DNA of 52,063 bases from Synechococcus sp. AG-683-C23 (GCA_003208835.1 QCVD01000013.1:1-52063); one strand, 5' to 3'; shown: positions 1-8,312, numbered from the stretch's first letter. The notes: generated by a model not told the origin, from the sequence alone. Program-made: numbers and translations.

Positions 1-1
1 A

Positions 2-847
2 AAAGAAACACTCGAGGGCAATTTAAGGGGCGTCATGGCGAGCCTTACCCCTGAGCAACTCAATGAAGACAAAGTTACTTTTGCACGAACTTTGCTTGAA
101 GAAGCCGAGGATGATTTGCAAAAACTTGGATTAATCCTTGACACCCTGCAGATACAAAATATCTCGGATGATGTTCGTTATTTAGATTCAATTGGCCGCA
201 AACAATTGGTCGAACTCAAGCGAGACTCCCGTATTGCCGAAGCTGAAGCAAAGTCACAATCATTGGTCAAACAAGCTGAAAACGAGCGAATCACCTCTCT
301 GCGCCGGCTGGATAAGGACCTCGCCATTGCCACGGCCAATGCCAACAAACGAGTTCAAGATGCACTCACTCGACGTAAAGCTCTTGTCGCGGAAGTTCAG
401 GCCCAAGTTGGCGCTGAATTAGCACGAGCCGAAGCCGAAGTACCTGTGCAAGAGGAGCGAATTAAACAAGTTACGCAACAGCTTCAGGCCGACGTAATCG
501 CACCGGCTGAATCGGAATGCGAAACGATGATCGCGGCCGCGAAAGGCGAAGCCGCAACGATCATTGAGCAAGGTCGATCCCAGGCCGAGGGACTTCAAGA
601 ACTCGTGGGGTCTCTCAAACGTTCAGGAAATGATGCAAAACGACTCTTTATTCTTCAAAAACTGGAACCACTTCTCACCATGCTGAGCGACACCGTGCAG
701 CCCATCGAAGTGGAAGAGGTGAGTCTGATCGGGGAACGCCAGGGAGGCACGAGTCTCTCCCTAGCCACGTTGCTCCGTCAACTACAAGACAGCACAGGAA
801 TTCGTCTTCCCCAAGCAAATGATGACTCCACACCCCCTCCCGCTTAA
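2..847 (+). CDS. Flotillin/SPFH-domain protein, C-terminal part (5' end outside window)
   Basis: The frame is open from base 2, so the first in-window ATG (base 35) is internal and about 280 residues of the C-terminal part are visible. Just before that ATG it reads ETLEGNLRG and continues ASLTPEQLNEDK, which I recognise as the end of the Band-7/SPFH domain of bacterial flotillins. The rest is a long Ala/Glu/Lys-rich coiled coil (AEAEAK-type runs, about residues 70-200), as in the flotillin domain, then a low-complexity tail. Flotillins assemble on membranes and organise microdomains. No same-strand neighbour is visible, and the downstream ABC importer genes run convergently. Confidence 0.85.
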   Translation, partial: KETLEGNLRGVMASLTPEQLNEDKVTFARTLLEEAEDDLQKLGLILDTLQIQNISDDVRYLDSIGRKQLVELKRDSRIAEAEAKSQSLVKQAENERITSLRRLDKDLAIATANANKRVQDALTRRKALVAEVQAQVGAELARAEAEVPVQEERIKQVTQQLQADVIAPAESECETMIAAAKGEAATIIEQGRSQAEGLQELVGSLKRSGNDAKRLFILQKLEPLLTMLSDTVQPIEVEEVSLIGERQGGTSLSLATLLRQLQDSTGIRLPQANDDSTPPPA

Positions 848-1035
848 GAAGAAGTATCTAGCAAATCCAAGCCATCAGAGCTCATGCAAGTTGAAGTGAA
901 TCAAGCCGCATAAATTTAATCCAGCCATTCGCACTGATTGGAATTAATAACTTTAATTGGATTCGCATTAGAATAGCCGAGGACTTGCCATCTTGAACAT
1001 GCGCACGCCCACAAGGAAATATCAATCCACAAAAA

Positions 1036-1803
1036 CTAATTCAAAGGCTCAATAGAATCACCTGCAGAGCTGTTACCCATTAACAGATTAGGAGGGAAGC
1101 CCCCAAAGGTCATAGCAAGATTTTCAGGAGTAAACACCTCAGATGTTTCACCATAGGCCAGTACAGTTTTATTAATTAGAACCACAGAATCACAGAAATC
1201 ACGCACATGACTAAGGTCATGAGTCGAAATCAAGATCGTGCGGCCTTCTTCACGAAACTGAAGAAACAACTGTGCCATTAATTTCTCAGTTCTTACATCA
1301 ACTCCATTAAAAGGTTCATCCAACAAAAGGACATCAGCTCTCTGGGCAATAGCGCGAGCCAAAAAGGCACGCTTGCGTTGTCCGCCGGAGAGGGTACCGA
1401 TCGGTCGACTGCGAAGGTCCAACAACTCCACTCGCTCAAGGGCATCTCGAACAGCAACGCGATCTGAACTGCGGGGGATCCTGAAGAGGTTCATCGCTCC
1501 ATAGCGACCCATCATCACCACATCCCAAACCGAGACAGGAAACTGACAATCGATCCCCTCGCTTTGAGGGACGTAGGCGACAGCTTGCTCGCGCTGAGCA
1601 TCTTTGACACTTCGGCCATTGATGCGAATCAGGCCTCGAGAGGGGCGGACAAAACCAGTAAGCGCCTTAAACAACGTGGACTTGCCAGCCCCATTCATCC
1701 CGACCAAGCCACAAATGCAACCCGCAGGCAAATGGAGGCTGGCGTCATAGAGCGCCACCGTGCCGTTGTAATCAACACAAAGTTGATCGGCGTCGATGCG
1801 CAT
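1036..1803 (-). CDS. mntA: Metal ABC transporter, ATP-binding subunit (Mn/Zn type)
   Basis: ATPase of an ABC importer, 255 aa. Walker A is GMNGAGKST, the signature is LSGGQRKRA, Walker B is VLLLDEPF, and the switch histidine follows in ISTHDL. Length and motif order fit the ATPase of manganese/zinc importers (MntA/ZnuC type). The start ATG overlaps the stop of the upstream solute-binding gene (TAATG), so the two are translationally coupled. No permease gene follows: the next feature downstream is the convergent flotillin gene. The metal assignment rests on the partner protein, which looks manganese-type. Confidence 0.85.
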   Translation of the reverse strand: MRIDADQLCVDYNGTVALYDASLHLPAGCICGLVGMNGAGKSTLFKALTGFVRPSRGLIRINGRSVKDAQREQAVAYVPQSEGIDCQFPVSVWDVVMMGRYGAMNLFRIPRSSDRVAVRDALERVELLDLRSRPIGTLSGGQRKRAFLARAIAQRADVLLLDEPFNGVDVRTEKLMAQLFLQFREEGRTILISTHDLSHVRDFCDSVVLINKTVLAYGETSEVFTPENLAMTFGGFPPNLLMGNSSAGDSIEPLN

Positions 1804-2750
1804 TAACCGCCCCCCCCCGTTCCTGTTAAACCATCACGTATCAGTTTCACATTGTGACGCTGCAAGTCCAACAGTGTTGGCGCCGGACCATCAGGCTTCG
1901 AAAGCGAATCAACATAAAACGTACCCCCAAACTGAGAATTAGCTGCGGCAGCAACCTCTCGTTGGGCTTTATCACTCACGGTGCTTTCGCAAAACACCGC
2001 AGGCACAGCACGTTCACGCACGGTGTTGATTAATCGAGCCATACGTTTTGGTGTGATCCCACTTTCAGCATTCACAGGCCAAAGGAAGGCCTCCTCGAGG
2101 CCGTAATCCGAAGCAAGGTAAGTGAATGCACCTTCACAGCTCACCAACAGCCGATGTTTGGGTGGAATTGTTTCAAGGGCATCGCGCAATTCACGATCTA
2201 AGGATTGGAGCTTCTTGTTGTAGGCCGCAGCATTGCTGGCATAAGCATCAGCACCGTCGGGGTCCAATGTGGTGAAAGCCTCCCGTAGGCGATCGACATA
2301 CACCATGGCCCGCTTGGGCGACATCCAGGCATGGGGATTTGGCTTTCCGGCATAAGCGTCTTCGTTGATGAGTAGCGGCACCATCCCTTCCGACAGAGTG
2401 ACGGTGGGGATATCTCCTGCTGCGGTCGTAAAGCGGCGCGCCCAAAGCTCGAGGCCCAACCCGTTCTCAATCAAAAGATCTGCACCAACAGCCCCCTCGA
2501 TATCACTGGGAGTGAACTGATATCCATGAATTTCCGCTCCCTCTTTCACGATCGAATGCACCTGAAGACGGTCGCCAGCCACGTTGCGAGCCAAGTCGGC
2601 AAGCACCGTGAACGTGGTGAGAACCCGTGGCCGCTGGTCGTTTCGAGACATTTGGGGACGATCAGCGCAACCAGCCACCATCACCCCAAATCCCAACACA
2701 ACCGCAGCAGACCTTGAGATCAGACCGCTTCTCATCGACTCGCTTCTCAT
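1803..2750 (-). CDS. mntC: Metal ABC transporter solute-binding lipoprotein (manganese type)
   Basis: Periplasmic cluster A-I binding protein, 315 aa. It starts with a lipoprotein signal ending in a VAGC lipobox (Cys about residue 28). Likely metal ligands are His in IHGYQFTP, His in NPHAWMSP, Glu in SCEGAFTY and Asp in FYVDSLS. The Glu at the third ligand position and the lack of a His-rich loop are typical of Mn/Fe-binding MntC/PsaA proteins; ZnuA has a third His. Start ATG 2750 has a GAGGAG Shine-Dalgarno seven bases upstream; an in-frame ATG at 2735 is possible but less well placed. It forms an operon with the downstream ATPase. Confidence 0.83.
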   Translation of the reverse strand: MRSESMRSGLISRSAAVVLGFGVMVAGCADRPQMSRNDQRPRVLTTFTVLADLARNVAGDRLQVHSIVKEGAEIHGYQFTPSDIEGAVGADLLIENGLGLELWARRFTTAAGDIPTVTLSEGMVPLLINEDAYAGKPNPHAWMSPKRAMVYVDRLREAFTTLDPDGADAYASNAAAYNKKLQSLDRELRDALETIPPKHRLLVSCEGAFTYLASDYGLEEAFLWPVNAESGITPKRMARLINTVRERAVPAVFCESTVSDKAQREVAAAANSQFGGTFYVDSLSKPDGPAPTLLDLQRHNVKLIRDGLTGTGGGG

Positions 2751-2839
2751 TAAATAGCTCCTCTAACTATGTCTGGCGAATACACGCGACGTGAATCAAC
2801 TTGTCGTCACTTCAGCATAGGCGCACAAAAACGTAACGA

Positions 2840-2852
2840 TTTCGATACGAAA
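2840..2852. promoter_or_regulatory. Possible operator upstream of the metal importer
   Basis: TTTCG-ATA-CGAAA is a short inverted repeat about 90 bases upstream of the importer start, inside an AT-rich divergent region shared with nth. The position would suit a metal regulator site, but five-base arms can occur by chance and I match it to no known consensus. Confidence 0.2.
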
Positions 2853-2923
2853 ACGACAATATATTGCCCATTTCATGGATGGAGCTTGGCTGACTAAGTT
2901 GCCATTTGTGATGCGGCAACACC

Positions 2924-3577
2924 TTGCGCAAAGCCGAGAGGGTTCAGGTTGTGTTGGAGCGACTCAATCATCGCTACCCAGAAACACCCATTCCCCTTGA
3001 CCACTCCGATCCGTTCACGCTTCTGATTGCTGTTCTGCTGAGTGCTCAATGCACAGACAAAAAGGTGAATGAAGTCACCCCGGCACTCTTTGCTGCAGGG
3101 CAAACACCGAAAGCAATGGCATCCCTTGATGAAACGGAAATTTGGAGCTTGATCCGACAACTCGGCTTGGCAAAGACAAAAGCCAAACACGTTCGTCGTC
3201 TTTCAGAACTGTTATTGAGCGAGCATGACGGGGCTGTACCGGATAGCTTCCAGGCCCTTGAGGCACTTCCAGGAGTAGGACATAAGACAGCCAGCGTTGT
3301 GATGTCCCAAGCTTTTGGGGTCCCGGCCTTTCCAGTCGATACACACATCCATCGTCTTGCCCAACGCTGGGGATTGAGCAATGGATTATCCGTCGCCGCC
3401 ACCGAACGGGACCTGAAAAGACTGTTTCCCAAAAAACATTGGAATAAACTTCACCTGCAAATCATTTTTTACGGAAGAGAATTTTGCTCAGCCCGTGGAT
3501 GTGATGGAACGGTTTGTCCGATATGCAGAGAACTCTTTCCTCTGCGACGCAAACCCGTCATCACGCGCAAGGCATGA
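2924..3577 (+). CDS. nth: Endonuclease III (DNA glycosylase/AP lyase)
   Basis: Base-excision repair enzyme that removes oxidised pyrimidines and cleaves the AP site, 217 aa (family about 210). The helix-hairpin-helix is LEALPGVGHKTASVV with catalytic Lys121, and catalytic Asp139 lies in FPVDTHIHR. The C-terminus has four cysteines (188, 193, 198, 201) spaced C-x4-C-x4-C-x2-C, differing from the C-x6-C-x2-C-x5-C of E. coli Nth, so the 4Fe-4S loop is a variant. The start is TTG 2924; a stop lies five codons upstream and there is no earlier ATG or GTG. The stop abuts the convergent ferredoxin gene. Confidence 0.92.
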   Translation: MRKAERVQVVLERLNHRYPETPIPLDHSDPFTLLIAVLLSAQCTDKKVNEVTPALFAAGQTPKAMASLDETEIWSLIRQLGLAKTKAKHVRRLSELLLSEHDGAVPDSFQALEALPGVGHKTASVVMSQAFGVPAFPVDTHIHRLAQRWGLSNGLSVAATERDLKRLFPKKHWNKLHLQIIFYGREFCSARGCDGTVCPICRELFPLRRKPVITRKA

Positions 3578-3862
3578 CTAATTCAAATCATTTTGAATAT
3601 CAGACTTGATGGTGCAATTGGATGTTGGGTAGCTAACGCACAGCAAGGCATAGCCCCGCTCCATCTGATCTTCATCGAGAAAACTTTGATCGATTTGATC
3701 CACAGAACCTGTGAGAATTTTTCCAGCACAAGCTGAGCAAGCACCGGCACGACACGACGATGGCAAATCGACACCAGCAGCCTCGGCAGCATCCAACAGG
3801 TAAACGTCGTCAGCGCAATCGAAGCTTTCACCACCTTCGATGCTGATCGTGTAAGAGGCCAT
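3578..3862 (-). CDS. Plant-type 2Fe-2S ferredoxin
   Basis: Soluble electron carrier, 94 aa. The cluster motif is CRAGACSAC with the fourth Cys in ALLCVSY, the usual C-x4-C-x2-C-x29ish-C plan, and the N-terminus [10 protein letters not shown] matches PetF-type ferredoxins. ATG 3862 is chosen over an upstream in-frame TTG because family members begin at this point. It ends one base from the convergent nth stop, leaving no room for a terminator. Which partner enzyme it serves cannot be told from the sequence. Confidence 0.9.
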   Translation of the reverse strand: MASYTISIEGGESFDCADDVYLLDAAEAAGVDLPSSCRAGACSACAGKILTGSVDQIDQSFLDEDQMERGYALLCVSYPTSNCTIKSDIQNDLN

Positions 3863-3886
3863 GATCAAAAACCACCTAACTGGTTG

Positions 3887-4618
3887 TTAGCGGGGCCCCG
3901 TCATTCGCGCCAAAACAGCATGGCAACCCGCAACAGGATCACGCACAACAACGTGAGCCTGCTGGCGTAACGGGTGAATGAAGCGGCGCTCTCCAGGAAG
4001 CATTTGCCACAGCATCTGATGCAGCACAGACATTGGAGAACGGCCGCGCTTTTTAACATCACGGGGAAGACGTCGCCAAATGCGACGCCAAAGCGGTGTT
4101 TCGAGATAAACAACGGCCTCGATCGAGTACTTGGAAAGAATGGCTTGGGGGCCGTAAGCGCCCTCCACAAGAATCAGGTCATAGCCGGCAGCAGGCATGG
4201 ATCTGAAATCAATGGTCCTGTAGCCAACCGCACGCGACCCCATGTCGTATTGGCGCAAACGAGTGAGCGTCCCCTTTCTTGCAGCATGCAAATCGGCAAG
4301 AAGAGCATCAACATCAATCGCATCGATCGTGTCAAACCCATAAATCGGATCTGGCGCGTACGCACTCCGGTAGTAGTTGTCGCATTGCAAGAGAAGAGCG
4401 GTAAGCCCGACAGCTTCGAACTGGCTAACGAGAACATTCGCGAAATGACTCTTACCAGAGGCCGATGCGCCACAAATACAAACGATGGGACAGTCTCCAT
4501 CGTCATCAATCTGAACGTTCGAGTTGTTCTTCGGGGAAAGTTCCACCCAGTGCCCTCGCCCTTTACCCGGTCTACTCATACCAGCGTGTTCCATCAGATC
4601 TTCAGGCCGTGAACGCAC
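3887..4618 (-). CDS. Uridine kinase/phosphoribulokinase-like P-loop protein
   Basis: Probable small-molecule kinase, about 243 aa. Walker A is GASASGKS near residue 50. A region reading LLQCDNYYRS follows, where uridine kinases have a DxFY substrate motif, and then DLILVEGAYG, the usual second carboxylate segment. The C-terminal half is Arg-rich (LWRRIWRRLPRDVKKRGRS), as in the lid of this family. It lies just upstream of the ferredoxin gene on the same strand (24-base gap). The start is uncertain: GTG 4618, ATG 4594 and ATG 4579 are all in frame. The substrate is unknown. Confidence 0.7.
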   Translation of the reverse strand: MRSRPEDLMEHAGMSRPGKGRGHWVELSPKNNSNVQIDDDGDCPIVCICGASASGKSHFANVLVSQFEAVGLTALLLQCDNYYRSAYAPDPIYGFDTIDAIDVDALLADLHAARKGTLTRLRQYDMGSRAVGYRTIDFRSMPAAGYDLILVEGAYGPQAILSKYSIEAVVYLETPLWRRIWRRLPRDVKKRGRSPMSVLHQMLWQMLPGERRFIHPLRQQAHVVVRDPVAGCHAVLARMTGPR

Positions 4619-4840
4619 TGCTGTGCCAAACAGATCGGTCAGCCCCTTTGGACCTGGTCATGATTTCACCAGGGGTGCCCAAAACCAGGATCACCTCAGC
4701 AAGGACCAGAACAAAACGAGTGATAACTCCAATGTTTGTTGTGCCCAGGATCGTGTCCTATCCATGCCACAGCAATAAAAGCGAGAAAAAAACCCGGGTA
4801 TGCCCATAGACAGGCCATAGCAGTGAGTCGGAAGTGCAGG

Positions 4841-4917
4841 ATTGGATCGACCTCGTCATGAGCATGTGGCGAGGTGTTGTTTTGTCCCTTGGGGGTGATG
4901 TCTCAGGGACTTTTTTC
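4841..4917 (+). ncRNA. Candidate small RNA, copy A (paralogous to copy at 16343)
   Basis: Two hairpins in a row: CCTCG (4851-4855) with CGAGG (4870-4874), then GTCCCT (4884-4889) with AGGGAC (4905-4910), followed by six T, a Rho-independent terminator. A near-identical element at 16343-16413 changes one outer or closing pair in each stem from G-C to A-T on both sides, so pairing is kept. Loop sequences (TCATGAGCATG and GTGATGTCTC) are identical. It has no open reading frame of note. I do not recognise it as Yfr1, Yfr2 or 6S RNA. Confidence 0.72.
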
Positions 4918-4978
4918 TTACTGTTGTGGAAGCTTGATCAGCTCTGAAGAATTAGGCGCAGGGCAGCGCAATCAATAG

Positions 4979-5155
4979 ATGCAACCACTGAATAATAAAA
5001 AGATCTCCGGCATCAGTGGAGCACGTCTCTGCAGAGGGAAGCACAACAAAGAAATTAGAAAAAACGGTGTTCACCTCGCCGAGCCAATGAACTTGGCAAT
5101 GCCACGGTATGGATGCCACTTGATCGAAACAACTGGTAAAAATTTCTGCGGCTGA
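4979..5155 (+). CDS. Possible small protein (58 aa), unknown
   Basis: Open frame of 58 codons starting ATG, between the small RNA and a convergent small membrane gene (stop-to-stop gap of three bases). The product is basic with four Cys (ends KNFCG). It shows no recognised motif and no clear Shine-Dalgarno. It could be chance. Confidence 0.3.
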   Translation: MQPLNNKKISGISGARLCRGKHNKEIRKNGVHLAEPMNLAMPRYGCHLIETTGKNFCG

Positions 5156-5158
5156 CGA

Positions 5159-5290
5159 TTAGTTTTTACGGCGCTTCAACTTGGAAAGCCTGAAACGACT
5201 AGACAACACCCCAGCAAGTTGAATGAGCCCCATGAGCACAACAACCAAGTAGACAAGCTCAACCGTTGTAAGCCAGGTATGGGTCTCCAT
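5159..5290 (-). CDS. Small single-helix membrane protein A
   Basis: 43 aa: a short N-terminus (METHTW), one hydrophobic helix (about residues 10-30, ELVYLVVVLMGLIQLAGVL) and a basic tail ending LSKLKRRKN. The next gene upstream on the same strand (5308-5418) encodes a shorter peptide with the same kind of helix and tail (IKLKRIKN), so the two look like tandem paralogues. The positive-inside rule puts the tail in the cytoplasm. Function unknown. Confidence 0.6.
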   Translation of the reverse strand: METHTWLTTVELVYLVVVLMGLIQLAGVLSSRFRLSKLKRRKN

Positions 5291-5307
5291 AGAGCTGGAC
5301 TCTCAAT

Positions 5308-5418
5308 TTAATTTTTGATGCGCTTCAACTTGATCCGTGATGGAGAGCGCTGAGCCATCACACTGTCGAGCTGATAAAAACCAAGGGCTGCAAGGACCAC
5401 ACAAGCAATTTCGACCAT
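5308..5418 (-). CDS. Small single-helix membrane protein B
   Basis: 36 aa starting MVEIACVVLAALGFY, one membrane helix, then a basic tail SRIKLKRIKN. It is 17 bases upstream of its probable paralogue at 5159-5290, so they likely share a transcript. A GGAG about 26 bases upstream is too far to set the start firmly. A longer reading frame over the same bases (minus strand, 5303-5515) gives an implausible Cys/Trp-rich product and is rejected. Confidence 0.55.
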   Translation of the reverse strand: MVEIACVVLAALGFYQLDSVMAQRSPSRIKLKRIKN

Positions 5419-5757
5419 CAATGACTAACCATGAACGGCAATTACTCCTTTCATATCTGGCACCAAAATCAAAATCCAGTGCATTTGCTACCAGATCCGG
5501 ATCTAAATAGAACAAAAACCAAATAAAAGCAGATCAATCCATTAAAAGAGCAATCCAGTGCATTAATCACAAGACTAAGTCGATAAGCTCAGCCAAATCG
5601 TTGCTGTCATTCAAAAGCACACTTGATAATAGCCTTCAATGAGAGCCGAAGGCCATTACAAGCAATTAACCCAAATTCAATAAAAGAGAAGATGGGCAAC
5701 AATATATTACTTAGCAATTAAAATCCAAGGCGAGAACCATATGCAAGAAGAGAAAAT

Positions 5758-6654
5758 TTAGGTTGCAACAGCCGAAAAAGCAACGATGGCAATCACCCGC
5801 GTGACTTCTATCAAGCCAGCGATGGTTAAAATAGTAGCAATTTTTGTAGCAATCTTGGGAGGCTTGCCACCACTCCAGGCCATAGATGCTTGCATATAGA
5901 TTAAATCACTTCCAGCTGGAAATATGATGCTGTTGATAGGTTGAGAAGAGAAGGACTGATTTAATTGACTAGCAGTACCAATCGCTTTATCTGAAAATGT
6001 ATAACCAAGCAACATTGAGGCGGTTCGATTAAACGTAACCTGTGGTGCACCTGCAGACGATTTCCAGGAGCGCATATATGGAACAATGTACTTACCAAAT
6101 GTTTCTAAGTACTCAGCGGAATCAACCATTGCATCAACAACTGCTCCATGCCCAGACTCAGCCTGAATAGTAATAAACTTAGAAATCTCTGATTGACTGT
6201 AGGGGACCCTACCCAGGAGATGCTTAAAATCCAATTCGATTGTTCGAATCGGAGAACAATTGGAGTAGAAATTACTATTATAGAAATCTGATTTAGCAAT
6301 ACCTTTGACAAAATCTTTAACTGCTATTTCACCATTAAAAAGCTGCGATTCTAACTCAGTTGAACGTTCATAGTCCATGAGATGGGCATTACCATAAACG
6401 TGGGAGTAAGCGGCGTGGATAGCTTGTCGACAAGCCTCTGCAGATGAATCAACAAGCTCTCCTCTTTGAACTTTGGTGCCACATTCTTCATGTAGGCGTG
6501 GCCCCGAAGGGAGATTCATCTTGTCGCAGGAAGCTTGAAGGTACTCAGATCTAGTTAACGCTATTTTCAATAACGGATTTCGATCAAATTTAATTGGGCT
6601 ACCAGTTGTACGTTCTCCACCAAACTTTGTAATTATCGATTGAGAAGAGATCAT
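5758..6654 (-). CDS. Phycobilisome linker-domain protein with C-terminal membrane helix
   Basis: 298 aa. Residues about 75-205 match the phycobilisome linker domain (PF00427): AIHAAYSHVYGNAH, then a DFVKGIAKSDFY block, then IELDFKHLLGRVPYSQSEI and SAEYLETFGKYIVPY. About 75 residues precede it, including ALTRSEYLQASCDKMN. After a Gly/Ser/Pro spacer the last about 30 residues are hydrophobic (ATILTIAGLIEVTRVIAIVA), a likely membrane anchor. Ordinary rod linkers lack such a tail; ApcE and CpcL are the known membrane-associated ones. It has no phycobiliprotein gene neighbours. The partner pigment protein is unknown. Codons are AT-rich compared with the 1-4.6 kb genes. Confidence 0.8.
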   Translation of the reverse strand: MISSQSIITKFGGERTTGSPIKFDRNPLLKIALTRSEYLQASCDKMNLPSGPRLHEECGTKVQRGELVDSSAEACRQAIHAAYSHVYGNAHLMDYERSTELESQLFNGEIAVKDFVKGIAKSDFYNSNFYSNCSPIRTIELDFKHLLGRVPYSQSEISKFITIQAESGHGAVVDAMVDSAEYLETFGKYIVPYMRSWKSSAGAPQVTFNRTASMLLGYTFSDKAIGTASQLNQSFSSQPINSIIFPAGSDLIYMQASMAWSGGKPPKIATKIATILTIAGLIEVTRVIAIVAFSAVAT

Positions 6655-7326
6655 TTATCGATTAAATTAAAATCGATCAGACCATAAAGCATTTATCGAT
6701 AACGCAACAAAAAGCACACAAATTTGTAAGCTAAGCACAAACAAATATACACATGTTTACGCTAAAGCGTACAAAATATGTCCATTCTTGAAGCAGAGTG
6801 ACCAAATTTTACTTTTTATAGATTAAAAAACGACATCCATTCGTCCAGAAGAATCTGTGCTCAACCAATCAGTGACAACAATGCATGGATGAGCTCATTA
6901 ATCGTAAAATTCACCATATCGATGGAACAACAGAAAGCAGATCCATCAGCACGTTATTAAGAACTAAAAATCCTATAGATAAAACTGTTAGCAAATAGTG
7001 CAAGTTATCATATTCAAAAGAGTGTATCAACTCATAAACCAATTGAAAAGAGCGAGACATAAGTGAAAGTTAGTTAACTTTTGCATTAGTACTAAAGCAG
7101 CACTGCAACAATAAACGCAGGCAATAAAAGCAAAAAACAACTCACAAGATCATAGATAGAAATAGAATTTAAACAAGTTACGACAATAAGCGAGCTTAAT
7201 ATGTACAGACCTACCAACAAAAGCGAACCAAAACAAAAATCAATGAACTAATAAGATCGATTCTTGCGAAATGCTCTAAAAACTAAAGTTATAAATTATT
7301 CGAGGATATCAGAATGAAAATAATGC
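6655..7326. other. AT-rich intergenic stretch
   Basis: 672 bases with no convincing gene. The best small frame is 6885-6998 (+), 37 codons starting MDELINRKIHHIDG, without a ribosome site. The region is strongly AT-rich and probably holds the promoters of the two divergent flanking genes. Confidence 0.5.
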
Positions 7327-7605
7327 ATGATAAAGATGAACTTAACCTCATCTGTCATGCTAAGAGAAGTGCCTCCGTTTTTGTTTTACCATACATCGGA
7401 ACGACGCAAACAAGCGATGGCATTCCTAGAAAAAGTTAGCAATGATCATAGATTACGCGACAAAATTAGAATTGCAAATAATGATAGTGATGTTGTAGAG
7501 ATTGCTAAGCAAAGTGGATTTACTTTAAGCACCGATGAAATTTGGCTCTATGAAGATCGCACCTTCAAAAGGAAGGTTGGAATTCGCGGATGGTACACCA
7601 GTTAA
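7327..7605 (+). CDS. Nif11-domain small protein
   Basis: Up to 92 aa. The stretch AMAFLEKVSNDHRLRDKI followed by VVEIAKQSGFTLSTDEI fits the Nif11 domain, which often serves as the leader of ribosomally made modified peptides in cyanobacteria. Here the tail after the domain is short (ends GIRGWYTS) with no Gly-Gly cleavage site and no Cys-rich core, so it is probably not a lanthipeptide precursor. The start is uncertain: ATG 7327, 7336, 7357 and 7417 are in frame. No maturation enzyme is in the window. A second Nif11 protein is at 43451. Confidence 0.7.
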   Translation: MIKMNLTSSVMLREVPPFLFYHTSERRKQAMAFLEKVSNDHRLRDKIRIANNDSDVVEIAKQSGFTLSTDEIWLYEDRTFKRKVGIRGWYTS

Positions 7606-7813
7606 TCAATACCCGTTCAACACATAAAGTCGACTAAATACATCCCACTGGATGTAAGCACGTCAAGCAATACGAAGACCAAGGCTTAATAGGGACAAGT
7701 CTAAGAAGAATTCCTCTAATATCAATTCTAATGTTCGCCAATAGTGCCATCACAAAATGGCAAAAGCTAAAAAAGGATAGTATAAAAAAACAATCAAGTC
7801 TATTTTACTGCAA

Positions 7814-8254
7814 TCAATGAGGTTTAACAGAAATCTGATTCGGCATTCCTTCGACACTGGCGAAGGTGACCAAACTCACGGCAGGTATTGAACCCTTATT
7901 AATCACATAGTGGGGCTCCTCTGGATGGCCTTCAAGAAAGCCCCCGCCTGCCTCAATGATGTCTGATACTTCAACGCCATCGACGATGCGAACATTGCTG
8001 AGACGTCCCTGCTCAACAATCACAACAACGGGCGAGGGATGGATGTGCAGGGGAATCTTGGCGCCAACAGGTATCGTGATCCGATAAACGCGCATCTCAG
8101 GAGTCCCCTCTGGATACGCAACAACTCGGCCGCCAAGGGTCCGATTAGCAGTGAGAAGCTCCTCAATAATTGGCTGTGGTGTAGCCAGGGCTTGCGCCGA
8201 TAACAACAACAACGACGAGGCGACAATGCCGAGGGGTTTCAACAACATAATCAT
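7814..8254 (-). CDS. Exported cupin-domain protein
   Basis: 146 aa with a signal peptide (LLKPLGIVASSLLLLSAQALA, cleavage near residue 25) and a single cupin barrel. Metal-site motif 1 is IPLHIHPSPVVVIVEQG; a second His-containing stretch is EGHPEEPHYVINKG. The likely location is periplasmic. Cupins of this size range from enzymes to binding proteins, and the substrate cannot be inferred. ATG 8254 and ATG 8248 are both possible starts. Confidence 0.75.
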   Translation of the reverse strand: MIMLLKPLGIVASSLLLLSAQALATPQPIIEELLTANRTLGGRVVAYPEGTPEMRVYRITIPVGAKIPLHIHPSPVVVIVEQGRLSNVRIVDGVEVSDIIEAGGGFLEGHPEEPHYVINKGSIPAVSLVTFASVEGMPNQISVKPH

Positions 8255-8312
8255 TCTAAAAAAGCGGAAATTAGTTTTAACGAGTCAACAAAATGAGCTG
8301 TTGTATGGCCAG

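Noticed and set aside
3974-4612. Long plus-strand frame (212 codons) opposite the uridine-kinase-like gene
   Set aside because: Antisense shadow; the minus strand carries the Walker motif and family pattern.
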